DNA of 64,000 nt from Akkermansia muciniphila. Lineage in GTDB: Bacteria > Verrucomicrobiota > Verrucomicrobiia > Opitutales > UBA953. Position 1 is the first letter of the stretch. The number at the start of each line of letters is the position of its first letter. The notes beneath the pieces were generated by a model. The model was given only the letters and a program-made list of their open reading frames with translations. It was not told the origin of the DNA and made no database searches. Below, piece by piece: positions 15,460-24,847 of the stretch. Where the stretch lies: the NCBI GenBank assembly GCA_943331445.1, contig CALQLO010000008.1, forward strand, positions 1 to 64,000, in the 5' to 3' direction. A program made the translations under genes and the position numbers.

Positions 15460-16581
15460 GTGCGCATCCTCGATCGCTACATCCTTGTCGAATGGGCCAA
15501 GATTTTTGCCTTATGCATGCTCAGTTTCATGGGTCTGCTCCTGCTTTCCGAGGGGTATAACTGGATTCCTGACTTCCTGAACATGGGGGCCTCCGCCTGG
15601 ACCATTATCCAGTATCTCCTGCTGAGCGTGGTTAAGAACGTGTCTTTGTTGATTCCGGTCTCCTTGTTGATTTCGGTCATCTTCGTGCTGGGAGCGATGA
15701 ACCGTAATCAGGAAATCGTCGCCGCCCGCGCCGCTGGAATCGGGATGTGGCGGCTAGCCGCCCCGCTCTGGGGGATTGGTGTCGTGTTGGCCGGGCTGCT
15801 TGCCCTTCTGAACGCGGTCCTGGTGCCCGATGCACTCGAGGCTCAGAATGCCGTCGTCGAAAGCGCCCAGTTCGCCGCCCTGAAGGCCAAGGGCGGTAAG
15901 GCCCTGCCTAAGGGGCAGGCCACCTTCGTTTCCTTTGAGAACACCAAGGACCGTCGGCTCTGGCTGATTTCCAATCTGGGCCTCGCCACCGGGCAGGCGT
16001 TCGAAGTCATCGTCCACTCCTTCGATGAACGTGGCCGCGAGGTCCGCAGTATTTCGGCACGCTTCGCCGAATTTAAACGCGTCGGCAATCGCTGGCAATG
16101 GACGTTCCGAGAAGGACGCGACACGCGCGTTGACCCCGTCACGGGCTCAATCATGGCCCAGCCGGCTTTCAAGGTGCTCGAACTCCCGGAATTCTCGGAT
16201 GACCCCGAAGTCATGCTCTACTCGACGCGCGAGCCGGATACGTTGTCCCTCCGCGAAGTTTCGCGTTTCGTCGAGCAGACGGGCTCTAATCCTGGCGGCC
16301 CGAATGCGGCCTATGTGATGCGCTACCATGCGATCATGTCCGCTCCCGCCATCTGCCTCATCGTCATCGCGGTCGCCATTCCGTTTTCGGTCACCGGTGG
16401 TCGTGCGAGCCCGATGGTGGGTGTCGCCAAGACATTTGGACTCTTTCTTGCCTTCTACTTCCTTTCCTCCTTCTGCTCCGCCTTTGGTGAGAGTGGGGCG
16501 CTGCCGCCCATGATCGCAGCGTGGATTCCGACCGTGCTCACCGCCGTTTGGGTCATACCGAGGCTGAAGGCCGTCAATTAA
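15460..16581 (+). CDS. LptF/LptG-family lipopolysaccharide export permease
   Basis: A 373-residue YjgP/YjgQ-type inner-membrane protein. It begins V(M)RILDRYILVEWAKIFALCM, the conserved start of LptF/LptG, with six predicted membrane helices: three in the first 110 residues and three in the last 90, around a periplasmic jellyroll domain (about 120-270). Together with LptB and a second permease it would move lipopolysaccharide from the inner membrane to the Lpt bridge. The start is taken as GTG 15460-15462; the frame is open upstream to 15271 but that part has no homologue character. The partner lpt genes are not in the window. It precedes rlmI by one base, so the two are probably co-transcribed. 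Confidence 0.88.
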   Translation: MRILDRYILVEWAKIFALCMLSFMGLLLLSEGYNWIPDFLNMGASAWTIIQYLLLSVVKNVSLLIPVSLLISVIFVLGAMNRNQEIVAARAAGIGMWRLAAPLWGIGVVLAGLLALLNAVLVPDALEAQNAVVESAQFAALKAKGGKALPKGQATFVSFENTKDRRLWLISNLGLATGQAFEVIVHSFDERGREVRSISARFAEFKRVGNRWQWTFREGRDTRVDPVTGSIMAQPAFKVLELPEFSDDPEVMLYSTREPDTLSLREVSRFVEQTGSNPGGPNAAYVMRYHAIMSAPAICLIVIAVAIPFSVTGGRASPMVGVAKTFGLFLAFYFLSSFCSAFGESGALPPMIAAWIPTVLTAVWVIPRLKAVN

Positions 16582-16582
16582 C

Positions 16583-17737
16583 ATGCTAAGAGCTATTCGT
16601 ATTCGCGCCGGACGTCCCGTGCGCGCCCTTCGGGGACATCCCTGGGCCTTTCTCGGTGAAGTCGAGTTTGCCGGCGAGCCGCCGACCGATGGCGATTGCG
16701 TCGAGTTGACCGACCTCAAGGGCCGCTGTCTCGGCGCGGGTCTCTGGAACGGTAAATCCCAAATCGCCTGGCGCCGTTATTCACGTCGCCCGATCTCACT
16801 GGACAGCCCGCTGCTTGAAGAGCTGGTGACGGCCTCCGTGAATCGTCGCGCGGGCAAGCCCGTGTGTCGCCTGATTTGGTCGGAGGCGGATAGTCTCCCT
16901 GGTCTGGTCGTCGACCGTTACAACGACCTGATCACCATCCAGGCGCTCACTTGCGGGATCGACCGTCGCTTGGCCACAATCATCGATATCCTGCAGCGCT
17001 TGCTGAAGCCGCGCGAAATCGTTCTCCGCAACGACGCATCCACGCGTAAACTCGAAGGCCTGCGTCAGGAGGTCCGCACGGTCTCCGGCAAACCGCTCGA
17101 ACCCACTTGGATGGAAGTCGGCGGCGTGCAGGTGCTCATTGATTTGATGGGTGGACAGAAGACCGGCACGTACCTCGACCAGCTCGATCAGCATCAGAAC
17201 GTGGCGAAGCTCGCTAAGGGCCGTCGCGTGCTCGACGCGTTTTGCAATCAAGGTGGTTTCGGTCTGGCCGCCGCCAAGGCCGGTGCCACCAGCGTGCTCG
17301 GCCTCGATCAATCCGAAGACGCCATCACCGCTGCCCGTTCCGCCGCCGAGCGGAATGGCCTGAGCGCCACCTTCGAAGTCGCCAATGTCTTCGACTGGTT
17401 CACGGAGCACCGCGAAGCCTCCTTTGACCTCATCGTCCTGGACCCTCCGCCCTTCGCCCGCAGCAAGGACGCCGTCGATGGCGCCCTCCGCGGCTACAAG
17501 GAACTGAACCTCCGTGCGCTCCGTTTGCTGGCCCCAGGTGGCATTCTGGCGACCTACTCGTGTTCGCACCGTGTCTCGGAAGAGATGTACCTTGAGGTGA
17601 TCGAAGACGCCGCGTCGGATGCCCGCCGCGAAGCCGTCATTCTGGAGCGTACTTCGCAGCCCGCGGACCACCCAGTGCTGTTGAACTTCCCCGAGAGCCG
17701 CTACCTCAAGGGCTTCATCATCGAGATTCGGGCTTAA
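16583..17737 (+). CDS. rlmI: RlmI-like class I rRNA (cytosine-C5) methyltransferase
   Basis: A 384-residue SAM-dependent RNA methyltransferase. The N-terminal PUA domain is recognisable in VRALRGHPWAFLGEVEF, and the middle carries the RlmI-type linker DSLPGLVVDRYNDLITIQAL. The catalytic domain has RRVLDAFCNQGGFGLAAAKA (SAM-binding motif I), ESPD-type motif IV as LIVLDPPPFARSK, and the catalytic cysteine in ATYSCSHRV. By family this modifies C1962 of 23S rRNA. The start ATG lies one base after the LptF/G stop, and ruvA follows after 30 bp, so a three-gene transcript is likely. Related RlmL/RlmK proteins are less good matches because there is no THUMP domain. Confidence 0.9.
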   Translation: MLRAIRIRAGRPVRALRGHPWAFLGEVEFAGEPPTDGDCVELTDLKGRCLGAGLWNGKSQIAWRRYSRRPISLDSPLLEELVTASVNRRAGKPVCRLIWSEADSLPGLVVDRYNDLITIQALTCGIDRRLATIIDILQRLLKPREIVLRNDASTRKLEGLRQEVRTVSGKPLEPTWMEVGGVQVLIDLMGGQKTGTYLDQLDQHQNVAKLAKGRRVLDAFCNQGGFGLAAAKAGATSVLGLDQSEDAITAARSAAERNGLSATFEVANVFDWFTEHREASFDLIVLDPPPFARSKDAVDGALRGYKELNLRALRLLAPGGILATYSCSHRVSEEMYLEVIEDAASDARREAVILERTSQPADHPVLLNFPESRYLKGFIIEIRA

Positions 17738-17767
17738 CTCCCGGACTGTTTCCGCTTTCATCGCGTC

Positions 17768-18373
17768 ATGATCGTCTCCCTTCGCGGTAAACTCATCGAA
17801 GCCGGCGTATTGCGCGTCGTCATCGAGTCGTCGGGCGTGGGCTACGAGGTCAACGTCCCCGTCACGACCGCGGAGCGCCTGCCTAAACTCGGCGCCGAAG
17901 TCTTCCTGCTGATCCACCACGTCTTCCGTGAAGACGGTCAGGCCCTCTACGGCTTCGCCGTCGCCGAGGAACGTGAGTTCTTCAAACTGCTTGTCGAGAA
18001 GGTCTCGGGTGTTGGCCCTAAGATGGCGCTCAATATTTTGAGCCGTCTGGCGCTGCCGATTCTGCGCGATGCGATTCTGCGTGGCGACGTCGCCTTACTT
18101 TCGCAATGTCCCGGCATCGGTAAGAAGACCGCCGAACGCCTCGTCATGGAATTGAAGGATAAAGTCGGCCTCGAAGGTGCCAGCGTGACGGTTGTGTCGT
18201 CGTTGCCCTCGGCGAATGCCCTCGCCCCGACGCCTGCTTCCGATGCCATGGCCGCGCTCGTTGCACTCGGTTTTAAGCCCGTTGACGCCGAGAAGGGCGT
18301 GCGCACTGCGCTCACCAAGCTCGGTGCCGGTGCCAGTGCTGATCAGTTGGTGAAGGCGGCGCTCGGGCGCTAA
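17768..18373 (+). CDS. ruvA: Holliday junction branch migration protein RuvA
   Basis: A 201-residue subunit that holds four-way junctions for the RuvB motor. The N-terminal OB fold starts MIVSLRGKLIEAGVLRVVIE. The two helix-hairpin-helix motifs are visible as EKVSGVGPKMALNILSRL and LSQCPGIGKKTAERLVMELK. After a flexible, alanine/proline-rich linker, the C-terminal RuvB-binding three-helix domain contains MAALVALGFKPVDAEKGV. The length is normal. It is the last gene of the likely lptF/G-rlmI-ruvA unit; ruvB and ruvC are not in the window. The TAA stop lies in the loop of a hairpin at 18365-18380. Confidence 0.96.
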   Translation: MIVSLRGKLIEAGVLRVVIESSGVGYEVNVPVTTAERLPKLGAEVFLLIHHVFREDGQALYGFAVAEEREFFKLLVEKVSGVGPKMALNILSRLALPILRDAILRGDVALLSQCPGIGKKTAERLVMELKDKVGLEGASVTVVSSLPSANALAPTPASDAMAALVALGFKPVDAEKGVRTALTKLGAGASADQLVKAALGR

Positions 18374-18404
18374 CGCGCCCTCGCGAGGGGACACGTGGGC
18401 AAGA
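18365..18404. repeat. Stop-codon hairpin plus half A module after ruvA
   Basis: GGGCGC-TAAC-GCGCCC at 18365-18380 is a perfect 6-bp stem whose loop is the ruvA stop codon plus one base. It is followed by GAGGGGACACGTGGGCAAG (18385-18403), the start of the A module seen after several other genes, without its inverted partner. Confidence 0.75.
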
Positions 18405-18439
18405 GGTTGAAACGAGGTAGGGTTGAGCGCGCTCGCGAA

Positions 18440-20902
18440 CTACCGAGCCTTGGCGGTATCGAACACCAGCACCTCGAAGGGCTGGAGGGTCACGGTGGTC
18501 TTCTGGCCGGGAATCAGGCTGAGGCTTGCCATGCGTTGATCGCGATAAGCGGCGCGCAGTGAAACAGGGTGAGCGTTGCCTGCGGGTAAATCAAAGACCG
18601 TGCCCGCTTCGAGTTCGATGGTGCGCGGCTGGTCATCGGGGTTGCGCAGCATCAGGGTGGCCTCGCGGGGGTTCCAAGCGGCATAGCCATAGGGTTCCTG
18701 TTTCAGGGGGTCGCCACCCACCCAATGGGCATCGCGGAGGACCTCGGCGTGGGCATGGGCCCATTGTGCGGATTCGGCGACCTGATCCCAGGCCGTGGGT
18801 GTCATCATCGATGGCGTCAGGTACAACTCTTGGAGGGATGCACCGTTGGCGAAGTATGAACGGGCTTCGTTCTTAAGATCATTGCCGGCTTTCCCCACTT
18901 TCTCGCCTTGGAAGGCGCGGCCATGGACGATGCCATGATGCATCACGGAATTAAGCGGATAAAGGGGCGAGGCCTGGACGAATAATTTTAAACAATAGCC
19001 GTCCCGGAAGGTTAGCCACTTTTCCCGATCATCTCCTTTGCCCGCCCAGCCGACATCGCTGCTCCCATTACGCCAGGTGGTATCGATATGATTCAACCAG
19101 AACGGAGAGGGCCAGGTGCCGACCGTGACATTGATAAAGACCGCCGGGTTTTCTCGGCGCAGATTTCGGGCAATTTCCAGCAGGGCCATGAAGTGGGGGC
19201 TGACGTTCTCGCCGGCGCGATCCCACTTGAAACAATTGACGCCACTTTCCCGCATGAGTTGCAGGCAGCGGCCTTCAAACCATTGACGGTATTTCGGGAA
19301 GGAGAGGTCGAGTTTCTGGCCGGGAGGAAGTAGGCCCATTTTTTGGGCGTGGGCGGTCCGTTCCTTGTCGCCACCGTAGCCACCCATGGGCGAGATCCAC
19401 AACGCAAGGTGCGCATCGTAGGGCGCAAATTTTGCCCTGGTGCCCGGAAGACCGGCGGGAAATTTCTGCGCATTCTCAACCCACAAGCCCTTCCCAGGGT
19501 TATCCCAGCCGTCATCCACTAAATAACCCTGAACGGGGACGTGTCGTTGGCGGACGAGTTCACGATCAAAAGATTTAACGACGTCGACCATCTTGGCTTC
19601 ATCGACGCCAAACCCCAAATCATACCAGCAGTTATAATGGAGAAACGGCTGACTGGGGCGGGCACGTTCGCGTTCGATGTAGCGGAGGAAGGCACGGCGC
19701 AGTTGGCCTTCGGGGGCGATACCGGTCACGGAGCTGAAGCGGTAAGGCTGGGTTGGTGTGAGTTCGAGTACGCAGCTGAAGGCAATACGGGCGCCGGCGG
19801 CGTTGACTTGATTACTGGCTCCCGGCATTTCCACACCCGCGAAGAAGCCGCTCCCGGCCACGGGACATCCTGGGACGTTGCCGACGGTGAGGAGTCGCGG
19901 CAGTCGAAGATCCGTAAATTCCAGTCCGTAAACTTGCTTCACTTGTCGCGGTGAGGTGAGTTCGACGGATTGGCGAAAGTAGTGGGAGCCATCCCGCAAT
20001 TCGGCCCGCCATTTCACCCTGAGCCCCGCTGGGTTCACCAGCATCGCTTCGAGCGCTTGACCGCCTTCCAGGCGAACGACCTGTGGGCTTCCTTCCACTT
20101 TGAAAGCCGAAGCCGGGATATCGCCCGAAGGGAATTCAGTCAGCCGTGGGGTCGTGATGCGCTCACTCGCCGCCGTGGTGACATTGAAGGTCCCATTTTT
20201 ACTCCGCACACCGACGCTTAGAAAGCGTTTGCCGTCCTCCCAAACGAGAGCGACCGCCGGTGACCAAGACATCGCAACGTCGGTACCCTTATCGATACGT
20301 GCCGTGACTTGCTGGGTGCCTTTGACCCAAGGTAAGTCAAAAGTCATGGCATGATTCGCTGGCGCCTTGAAGGTGAGGGATTTCTTGCCTGCCGGCGCTG
20401 GCTCAATCTGAGAGACCTTTGATTCGCCTTCCGGTCCGGCTTCACCGCCGCTGTTCTTGGCTTGGGCTTTCAGGTTCATTTTGCCGACGCGGATCAACGT
20501 CGGCTCGCCCGGAAAGTCGCTCCGCGGGAAGGAGGCGATTTCGGCGAGGGCTTTCCCGTCCTGCCCGACCCGGACGATGATACGTTCAGCGGTCAGGTTG
20601 ATTTCGATGGGGAAAGTACCGTCGCCTGCTGGACTAGCGGTACTCGTCAGGCGAAAGATTTCTGTCCCCGCTTGGGTGTGGCTGAGGCCGGTGAGTTTAT
20701 TTTTTAAGGAGCCAGGGCGGAGGGTGCCGGCCTGGAACTGCCAGCTCCCCGCGATGACGTTGTTCTCAAGGCGTAACTCATCGCCTTGGATTTGCGCGGC
20801 GGCGGGGCCGGGGGAGGGGCCGGAGAATTCAATGTCCGTGGCGAAGCAACTTTGCCAAGCCATGACACACCAGAGCAGGCTAGAGGGGGTAATCCTAGTC
20901 AT
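18440..20902 (-). CDS. Secreted GH36-like alpha-galactosidase-type glycoside hydrolase
   Basis: An 820-residue protein with a Sec signal (MTRITPSSLLWCVMAWQSCF). The first half is beta-rich and not recognised in detail. The second half is a (beta/alpha)8 barrel of the GH-D (GH36/GH27-like) clan: substrate-binding aspartates in YLVDDGWDN, the probable nucleophile in GVNCFKWDRAGE (the K-W-D signature), and a candidate acid/base aspartate in GSSDVGWAG. A small beta domain ends the protein. The substrate is probably an alpha-linked galactoside or similar sugar, which cannot be settled here. The start at ATG 20900-20902 gives a clean signal peptide; an upstream ATG at 20941 does not. It is a single-gene unit, convergent with ruvA. 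Confidence 0.8.
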   Translation of the reverse strand: MTRITPSSLLWCVMAWQSCFATDIEFSGPSPGPAAAQIQGDELRLENNVIAGSWQFQAGTLRPGSLKNKLTGLSHTQAGTEIFRLTSTASPAGDGTFPIEINLTAERIIVRVGQDGKALAEIASFPRSDFPGEPTLIRVGKMNLKAQAKNSGGEAGPEGESKVSQIEPAPAGKKSLTFKAPANHAMTFDLPWVKGTQQVTARIDKGTDVAMSWSPAVALVWEDGKRFLSVGVRSKNGTFNVTTAASERITTPRLTEFPSGDIPASAFKVEGSPQVVRLEGGQALEAMLVNPAGLRVKWRAELRDGSHYFRQSVELTSPRQVKQVYGLEFTDLRLPRLLTVGNVPGCPVAGSGFFAGVEMPGASNQVNAAGARIAFSCVLELTPTQPYRFSSVTGIAPEGQLRRAFLRYIERERARPSQPFLHYNCWYDLGFGVDEAKMVDVVKSFDRELVRQRHVPVQGYLVDDGWDNPGKGLWVENAQKFPAGLPGTRAKFAPYDAHLALWISPMGGYGGDKERTAHAQKMGLLPPGQKLDLSFPKYRQWFEGRCLQLMRESGVNCFKWDRAGENVSPHFMALLEIARNLRRENPAVFINVTVGTWPSPFWLNHIDTTWRNGSSDVGWAGKGDDREKWLTFRDGYCLKLFVQASPLYPLNSVMHHGIVHGRAFQGEKVGKAGNDLKNEARSYFANGASLQELYLTPSMMTPTAWDQVAESAQWAHAHAEVLRDAHWVGGDPLKQEPYGYAAWNPREATLMLRNPDDQPRTIELEAGTVFDLPAGNAHPVSLRAAYRDQRMASLSLIPGQKTTVTLQPFEVLVFDTAKAR

Positions 20903-20998
20903 GGAGTTCACCCTAGGTCTGCGGCACCGTGTGCCAATCACTTATCCCAGCATGGCGGAGCGCCTGCGAAGGCTGGGGAGTATAGGGCTTTGGCTTAT

Positions 20999-21157
20999 GG
21001 TAGGGGCGCCACTCCGTGGCGTCCGTTCGCATCGGCGTGTGGATGACGAGTCCGATCTTAGCGAAGACCCGACGACTCCCAGCCTCGGTCTCAAACGGAC
21101 GCGACGCCGTCGCGCCCCTACCTGATGCATTTGCCCATCCGCTAACCGCTAACCGTT
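20999..21157. repeat. B element and E module downstream of dapB
   Basis: B element at 20999-21122, with arm hairpins CGCCAC-TCC-GTGGCG and CGCGAC-GCC-GTCGCG and GGTAGGG/CCCTACC ends. Its central loop is clearly related to that of the B element at 8958-9083 (shared CTCCCAGCCTCGGTCTC), although the stems differ. An E module (CATCCGCTAACCGCTAACCG) follows at 21136-21155, 14 bp from the dapB stop. Confidence 0.82.
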
Positions 21158-21169
21158 ACGACCTATCTC

Positions 21170-21913
21170 TTACTTCAGCCCCAACACGTCTTCCATGCCG
21201 TACAGGCCAGCGGGTTGGCTCGCCAGCCAGCGGGCGGCGCGGACGGCGCCACGCGCGAAGATCTCGCGGTTGGAGGCCTTGTGCGTGAGCTCGAGGCGTT
21301 CGCCTTCGGCGGCAAAGAGTACCGTGTGGTCACCCACGACGTCGCCGCCGCGGATGGCGTGCACGCCGATCTCGTTGAGCGGGCGTTCGCCGACCAGTCC
21401 GTCGCGGCCATGCTTCAATGCATCCTTGGTGAGCTCACGTTCTTCGAGGAGAATCTTGAGGAGCGTCTCGGCGGTGCCGGAGGGCGCATCCTTCTTGAGG
21501 CGGTGGTGCATCTCGAGCACTTCAATGTCCCAGCGGCCCGCGTCGGCGAGCGAGCGTGCGGCCTGGCGGACGAGCGCGTTGAGAAGTGTGACGCCCACAG
21601 AGTAGTTGCCGGCCCAGACGACCGGGAGGCCCTTGATGGCGGCGTTGATGGCGATCTTCTCTTCCGCCGTGTGGCCAGTGGTGCCGATCACGAGCGGCTT
21701 CTTGTGCTGGGCACAGAGCTGCGCGACCGCGAGGGTCGCGGAGTGGAAGGAGAAATCGATGACCACGTCGGCGGAGCTGATGTGCGCGGCGAGGTTATCA
21801 CCTTGGTCGACGCCGGCGGCGATAACCGCCTTCTCGGAGACGGCCACGTTGGCGATGGCGAGGCCCATGCGGCCCTTGGCACCATTGAGGAGAATGCGGA
21901 TAGGCTGGCTCAT
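21170..21913 (-). CDS. dapB: 4-hydroxy-tetrahydrodipicolinate reductase
   Basis: A 247-residue enzyme of lysine/diaminopimelate synthesis. The dinucleotide-binding loop is RILLNGAKGRMGLAI; GTTGHTAEEK is the cofactor motif; EVLEMHHRLKKDAPSGTA is the catalytic signature with the HH pair and the lysine-rich substrate site. The start is ATG 21911-21913 (MSQPIRILLNGAKG), which overlaps the dapA stop as ATGA. The longer open frame upstream is the dapA region read in another frame. dapA and dapB catalyse consecutive steps, and the 4-base overlap implies translational coupling. Length matches the family. Confidence 0.95.
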   Translation of the reverse strand: MSQPIRILLNGAKGRMGLAIANVAVSEKAVIAAGVDQGDNLAAHISSADVVIDFSFHSATLAVAQLCAQHKKPLVIGTTGHTAEEKIAINAAIKGLPVVWAGNYSVGVTLLNALVRQAARSLADAGRWDIEVLEMHHRLKKDAPSGTAETLLKILLEERELTKDALKHGRDGLVGERPLNEIGVHAIRGGDVVGDHTVLFAAEGERLELTHKASNREIFARGAVRAARWLASQPAGLYGMEDVLGLK

Positions 21914-22842
21914 CGGAGGGAGGCGAGGGTGGCGTCCGCGACCTTCTCGACGAGAAGGCGGTTGGCTTCGGACATTTCGCAAAGGGGCAGGCGGACTTCG
22001 TCGGACTGGATGATGCCCGCCCGCACCATGCAATGCTTCACGGGTACCGGGTTCGGTTCGACGAATAGGGTCTTAAAAATCTCCGCGAGCTTATCGTGCA
22101 GCAGTTTGGCTTCGGCGAACTGCTTCGTGCGGGCGAGCTTGGCGAGCCGGGCGACCGGGCCAGGGATAAGATTGGAGGCGACGGAGATGATGCCTTGTCC
22201 GCCGACTTCGGCGAAGGGCAGGGTGAGGGAGTCGTCGCCGCTGAGGACGATGAACTCTGAATCCGCTTCGCGCACGAGGCGGGCGGCCTTCTCGACTTGG
22301 CCGCCAGCTTCCTTGATGCCAATGATGTTCGGGTACTTCTGGCGGAGGCGCAGGGTGGTCTCAACGGTAATTTCGATCCCACAGCGACCAGGGATGGAAT
22401 AAAGGATGATCGGCTTCGCAGTGGATTCGGCGAGCAGAGCGAAGTGGCGGAAAAGGCCTTCCTGGCTGGGCTTGTTATAATACGGGGCGACGAGCAGGAA
22501 TGCGTCGGCTCCGACTTCGTCCGCGCGCTTGGTGAGGTCGAGGGCTTCGGTCGTGGCGTTGGAGCCAGTGCCGGCCATGACCGGGACGCGGCCAGCGGAG
22601 AACTCTACCGTCTGGCGGATGACTTCGATATGCTCGTCGTAATCAAGGGTGGGGGATTCGCCGGTGGTGCCTACGGCGACCAGTCCATCGATGCCTTCGT
22701 TGATCTGGAATTCGACCAGCTTCTTTAGGTCATCCCAGGCGACCGCTCCGTTGAGGAAGGGGGTAACCAAGGCCGTATGGGCTCCCACGAAAGCGCGGGG
22801 GCCGAAGGGACGGCGAGAAGGGATGGAACCGGTCGAGGACAT
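21910..22842 (-). CDS. dapA: 4-hydroxy-tetrahydrodipicolinate synthase
   Basis: A 310-residue TIM-barrel aldolase that condenses pyruvate with aspartate semialdehyde. Diagnostic blocks are AVGTTGESPTLDYDEH (pyruvate site), FLLVAPYYNKPSQEGLFRHF with the catalytic tyrosine, and NIIGIKEAGGQ carrying the Schiff-base lysine. I start at ATG 22840-22842 (MSSTGSIPSRRPFGPRAFVG), which leaves an N-terminal tail of about 25 residues before the usual GAHTALVTPF. A later start cannot be excluded. First gene of the dapA-dapB pair. Whether feedback by lysine applies cannot be told. Confidence 0.94.
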   Translation of the reverse strand: MSSTGSIPSRRPFGPRAFVGAHTALVTPFLNGAVAWDDLKKLVEFQINEGIDGLVAVGTTGESPTLDYDEHIEVIRQTVEFSAGRVPVMAGTGSNATTEALDLTKRADEVGADAFLLVAPYYNKPSQEGLFRHFALLAESTAKPIILYSIPGRCGIEITVETTLRLRQKYPNIIGIKEAGGQVEKAARLVREADSEFIVLSGDDSLTLPFAEVGGQGIISVASNLIPGPVARLAKLARTKQFAEAKLLHDKLAEIFKTLFVEPNPVPVKHCMVRAGIIQSDEVRLPLCEMSEANRLLVEKVADATLASLR

Positions 22843-22926
22843 TGCGGCTGGATTGGACCCCAGAAACAACCTCCCCCTGCCAAAAGAGACAAACCCAAAA
22901 ACCCCGCTTGGCGGACCGAACCTAGC

Positions 22927-23979
22927 TTATGGGGCTGGACCGATGAGGATTCGGTTGTTTTCCGTATCCGTGACGTAGAGGCGGCCGTCGGGACCGATGC
23001 GGGCACCGTGCGGACGATTGAGCTGCGTGTTAGCCCAGTCGGCGCCGATCGCGGAGCCTTTCTTGCCGTTGCCGATGATGGTGCGGATGGTCTGCTTGAG
23101 GGGGTCGAAGAGGCGTAGGCAATGGTTCTCCGTATCGAGGATCAGGACGTTGCCCTTGCCGTCCATCGTCACGTATTTGGGTCCACTCATGCGTGCGTCG
23201 GCAGCAGGTCCGTCCGTCGCCGGGCCTGCTTTACCGGCTTTGTTCACGACGATAGAGATTTTTCCATTCTTGATCGCAGCAAGCGCGTTTCCACCGCGGA
23301 GCAGCGCGTAGACCGTGCCATCCTTGGCGGTGCAGGCGGCACGGACATCGCCCATCGGTGTGTTCAGAGCATCATCACCATCTTTCGGAAGGCCCTTCTT
23401 GCCGTTCCCGGCGATGGTCGTGATGACTTGGGTGGCGAGGTCAATGCGGCGCACGCGGTTGTTGCCGATATCGGCGATGACCATAAATCTCCCCGAAGGA
23501 TCAATGACGCCGCACATCGGGATGTTGAATTGGGCCAGGGCTGCCGGGCCGCCGTCGCCGGCGAAACCGGATTTGCCCGTGCCCGCGAAGGCCGTCGCGG
23601 CGTGCGTCTTCGGGTCGAGGCGGACAATACGGTGTTGGAAACTGTCGGAGGCGTAAATCGAGCCGTCGGGTGCGATGGAGATATCGTGCATGCCGTTGTA
23701 GACGGCCGGCGAAAGATCCAGGAGTTTGGCGGGTTCAGGTAGTTTGGGAGCCTTGCCCATGCTGTTCCACTTCACGCCGGAGATGTATTCGATCTTGCCG
23801 TCATGGATTTTGAAAATGCGGTTCGCGGGCTGGAATTCCACGCCGTACGCTTCGCCCTTGGCGTCGAAGGCGATGCTGAATGGCTCGTGTAGGTCTTCGG
23901 CACCAGCGAGCTTCACGACTTCAATGGCGCCGAAGGCTGCAGTGGCGCAGGCGAGCAGGGGGAGCAGGCGGGAAAGCAT
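22927..23979 (-). CDS. Secreted NHL-repeat beta-propeller protein
   Basis: A 350-residue exported protein, with signal MLSRLLPLLACATAAFGAIE at the true start (ATG 23977-23979). It contains about six NHL-type repeats with the pattern of IAPDGSIYASDSFQHRIVRL, FMVIADIGNNRVRRIDL and GRLYVTDTENNRILI, and interspersed FAGTGKSGFAGDGGPA and IAGNGKKGLPKDG loops, as in Verrucomicrobia and Planctomycetes exported propellers. No enzymatic residues are apparent, and ligand or protein binding is the usual suggestion. A stretch of the same frame reaching 24231 overlaps the opposite-strand hydrolase and is rejected. dapA lies upstream in position but ends in the other direction of the gap, so no operon is inferred. 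Confidence 0.85.
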   Translation of the reverse strand: MLSRLLPLLACATAAFGAIEVVKLAGAEDLHEPFSIAFDAKGEAYGVEFQPANRIFKIHDGKIEYISGVKWNSMGKAPKLPEPAKLLDLSPAVYNGMHDISIAPDGSIYASDSFQHRIVRLDPKTHAATAFAGTGKSGFAGDGGPAALAQFNIPMCGVIDPSGRFMVIADIGNNRVRRIDLATQVITTIAGNGKKGLPKDGDDALNTPMGDVRAACTAKDGTVYALLRGGNALAAIKNGKISIVVNKAGKAGPATDGPAADARMSGPKYVTMDGKGNVLILDTENHCLRLFDPLKQTIRTIIGNGKKGSAIGADWANTQLNRPHGARIGPDGRLYVTDTENNRILIGPAP

Positions 23980-24073
23980 GGGGTTATTTGTAGGCTGAGG
24001 TTGGCGTTGTTCAAGTCCCGTGCGGGAAAATGGTTCGACCTCGGGCCCAGTGCCCCCACCTTGGCCTTCTCCC

Positions 24074-24847
24074 GTGCCCGTCGCGCTTCCACTCATCATC
24101 CGTGAACTCGGCGGCAGCGGCACCCCGCTCGTCGTACTCCACGGACTACTCGGTTCGTCGCGCAACTGGCAATCCGCTGGCGTTGCGCTGGCCGAACGTG
24201 GGCACCGCGTGCTAGCACCGGATCTGCGCAATCACGGCTCGTCGCCTTGGGCGGACGACTGCTCCTATGCTGCTTTGGCCAGCGACGTCATCGCGATGCT
24301 GGATCAGCTCGCCCTCGGCCCCGTGCACCTCGTCGGCCACAGCATGGGTGGCAAGGCGGCGATGCGCTTGGTGATGGATCGCCCTGACCTCGTTGCGCAT
24401 CTGACCATCGTGGACATCGCCCCGCGTGCCTATTCCGACCGTGTACGCGTCGAGTTCGCCGCAATGAACGCGCTGGATCTCACGGCAGTGAAGTCGCGCA
24501 AGGACGCCGAAGAGAAACTGGCGGCGCAAGTGCCCGAGTGGGGTATGCGTCAGTTCATCCTCACCAATCTTGGTCAGGACGCTGAAGGCCACTGGCGCTG
24601 GACCGTGAACCGCGAGGCGCTCACCCGCTCACTGCCGGAGATTCTCGGTAATCCTCTGAACGCGGGCGAAGTCTGGCCCGGCCCGACCCGTTTCCTGCGC
24701 GGTGGTAAATCGAACTACATTCGCGACGAGGATGTCGCCGTCCTCCGGGCGCACTTCCCGTCGGCTGACGTTATGACGCTCCCTGAAAGTGGGCATAATC
24801 CGCACTTTGAGGCGCGGGCGGGCTTCGTCGAGGCGGCGCTGGCTTAA
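24074..24847 (+). CDS. Alpha/beta-fold hydrolase (esterase-like)
   Basis: About 257 residues with the alpha/beta hydrolase core: the oxyanion region VVLHGLLGSSRNWQSAGVAL, the nucleophile elbow GHSMGG with the catalytic serine, and the histidine in LPESGHNPHFEA near the C-terminus. This resembles YbfF-type acyl-CoA/ester hydrolases, but the substrate cannot be told. The start is uncertain: GTG codons at 24020, 24050 and 24074 are in frame, and I prefer 24074 (VPVALPLIIRELGGSGTP) because the family begins there. It converges with the next gene and their coding ends overlap by 4 bp (24844-24847). Confidence 0.85.
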   Translation: MPVALPLIIRELGGSGTPLVVLHGLLGSSRNWQSAGVALAERGHRVLAPDLRNHGSSPWADDCSYAALASDVIAMLDQLALGPVHLVGHSMGGKAAMRLVMDRPDLVAHLTIVDIAPRAYSDRVRVEFAAMNALDLTAVKSRKDAEEKLAAQVPEWGMRQFILTNLGQDAEGHWRWTVNREALTRSLPEILGNPLNAGEVWPGPTRFLRGGKSNYIRDEDVAVLRAHFPSADVMTLPESGHNPHFEARAGFVEAALA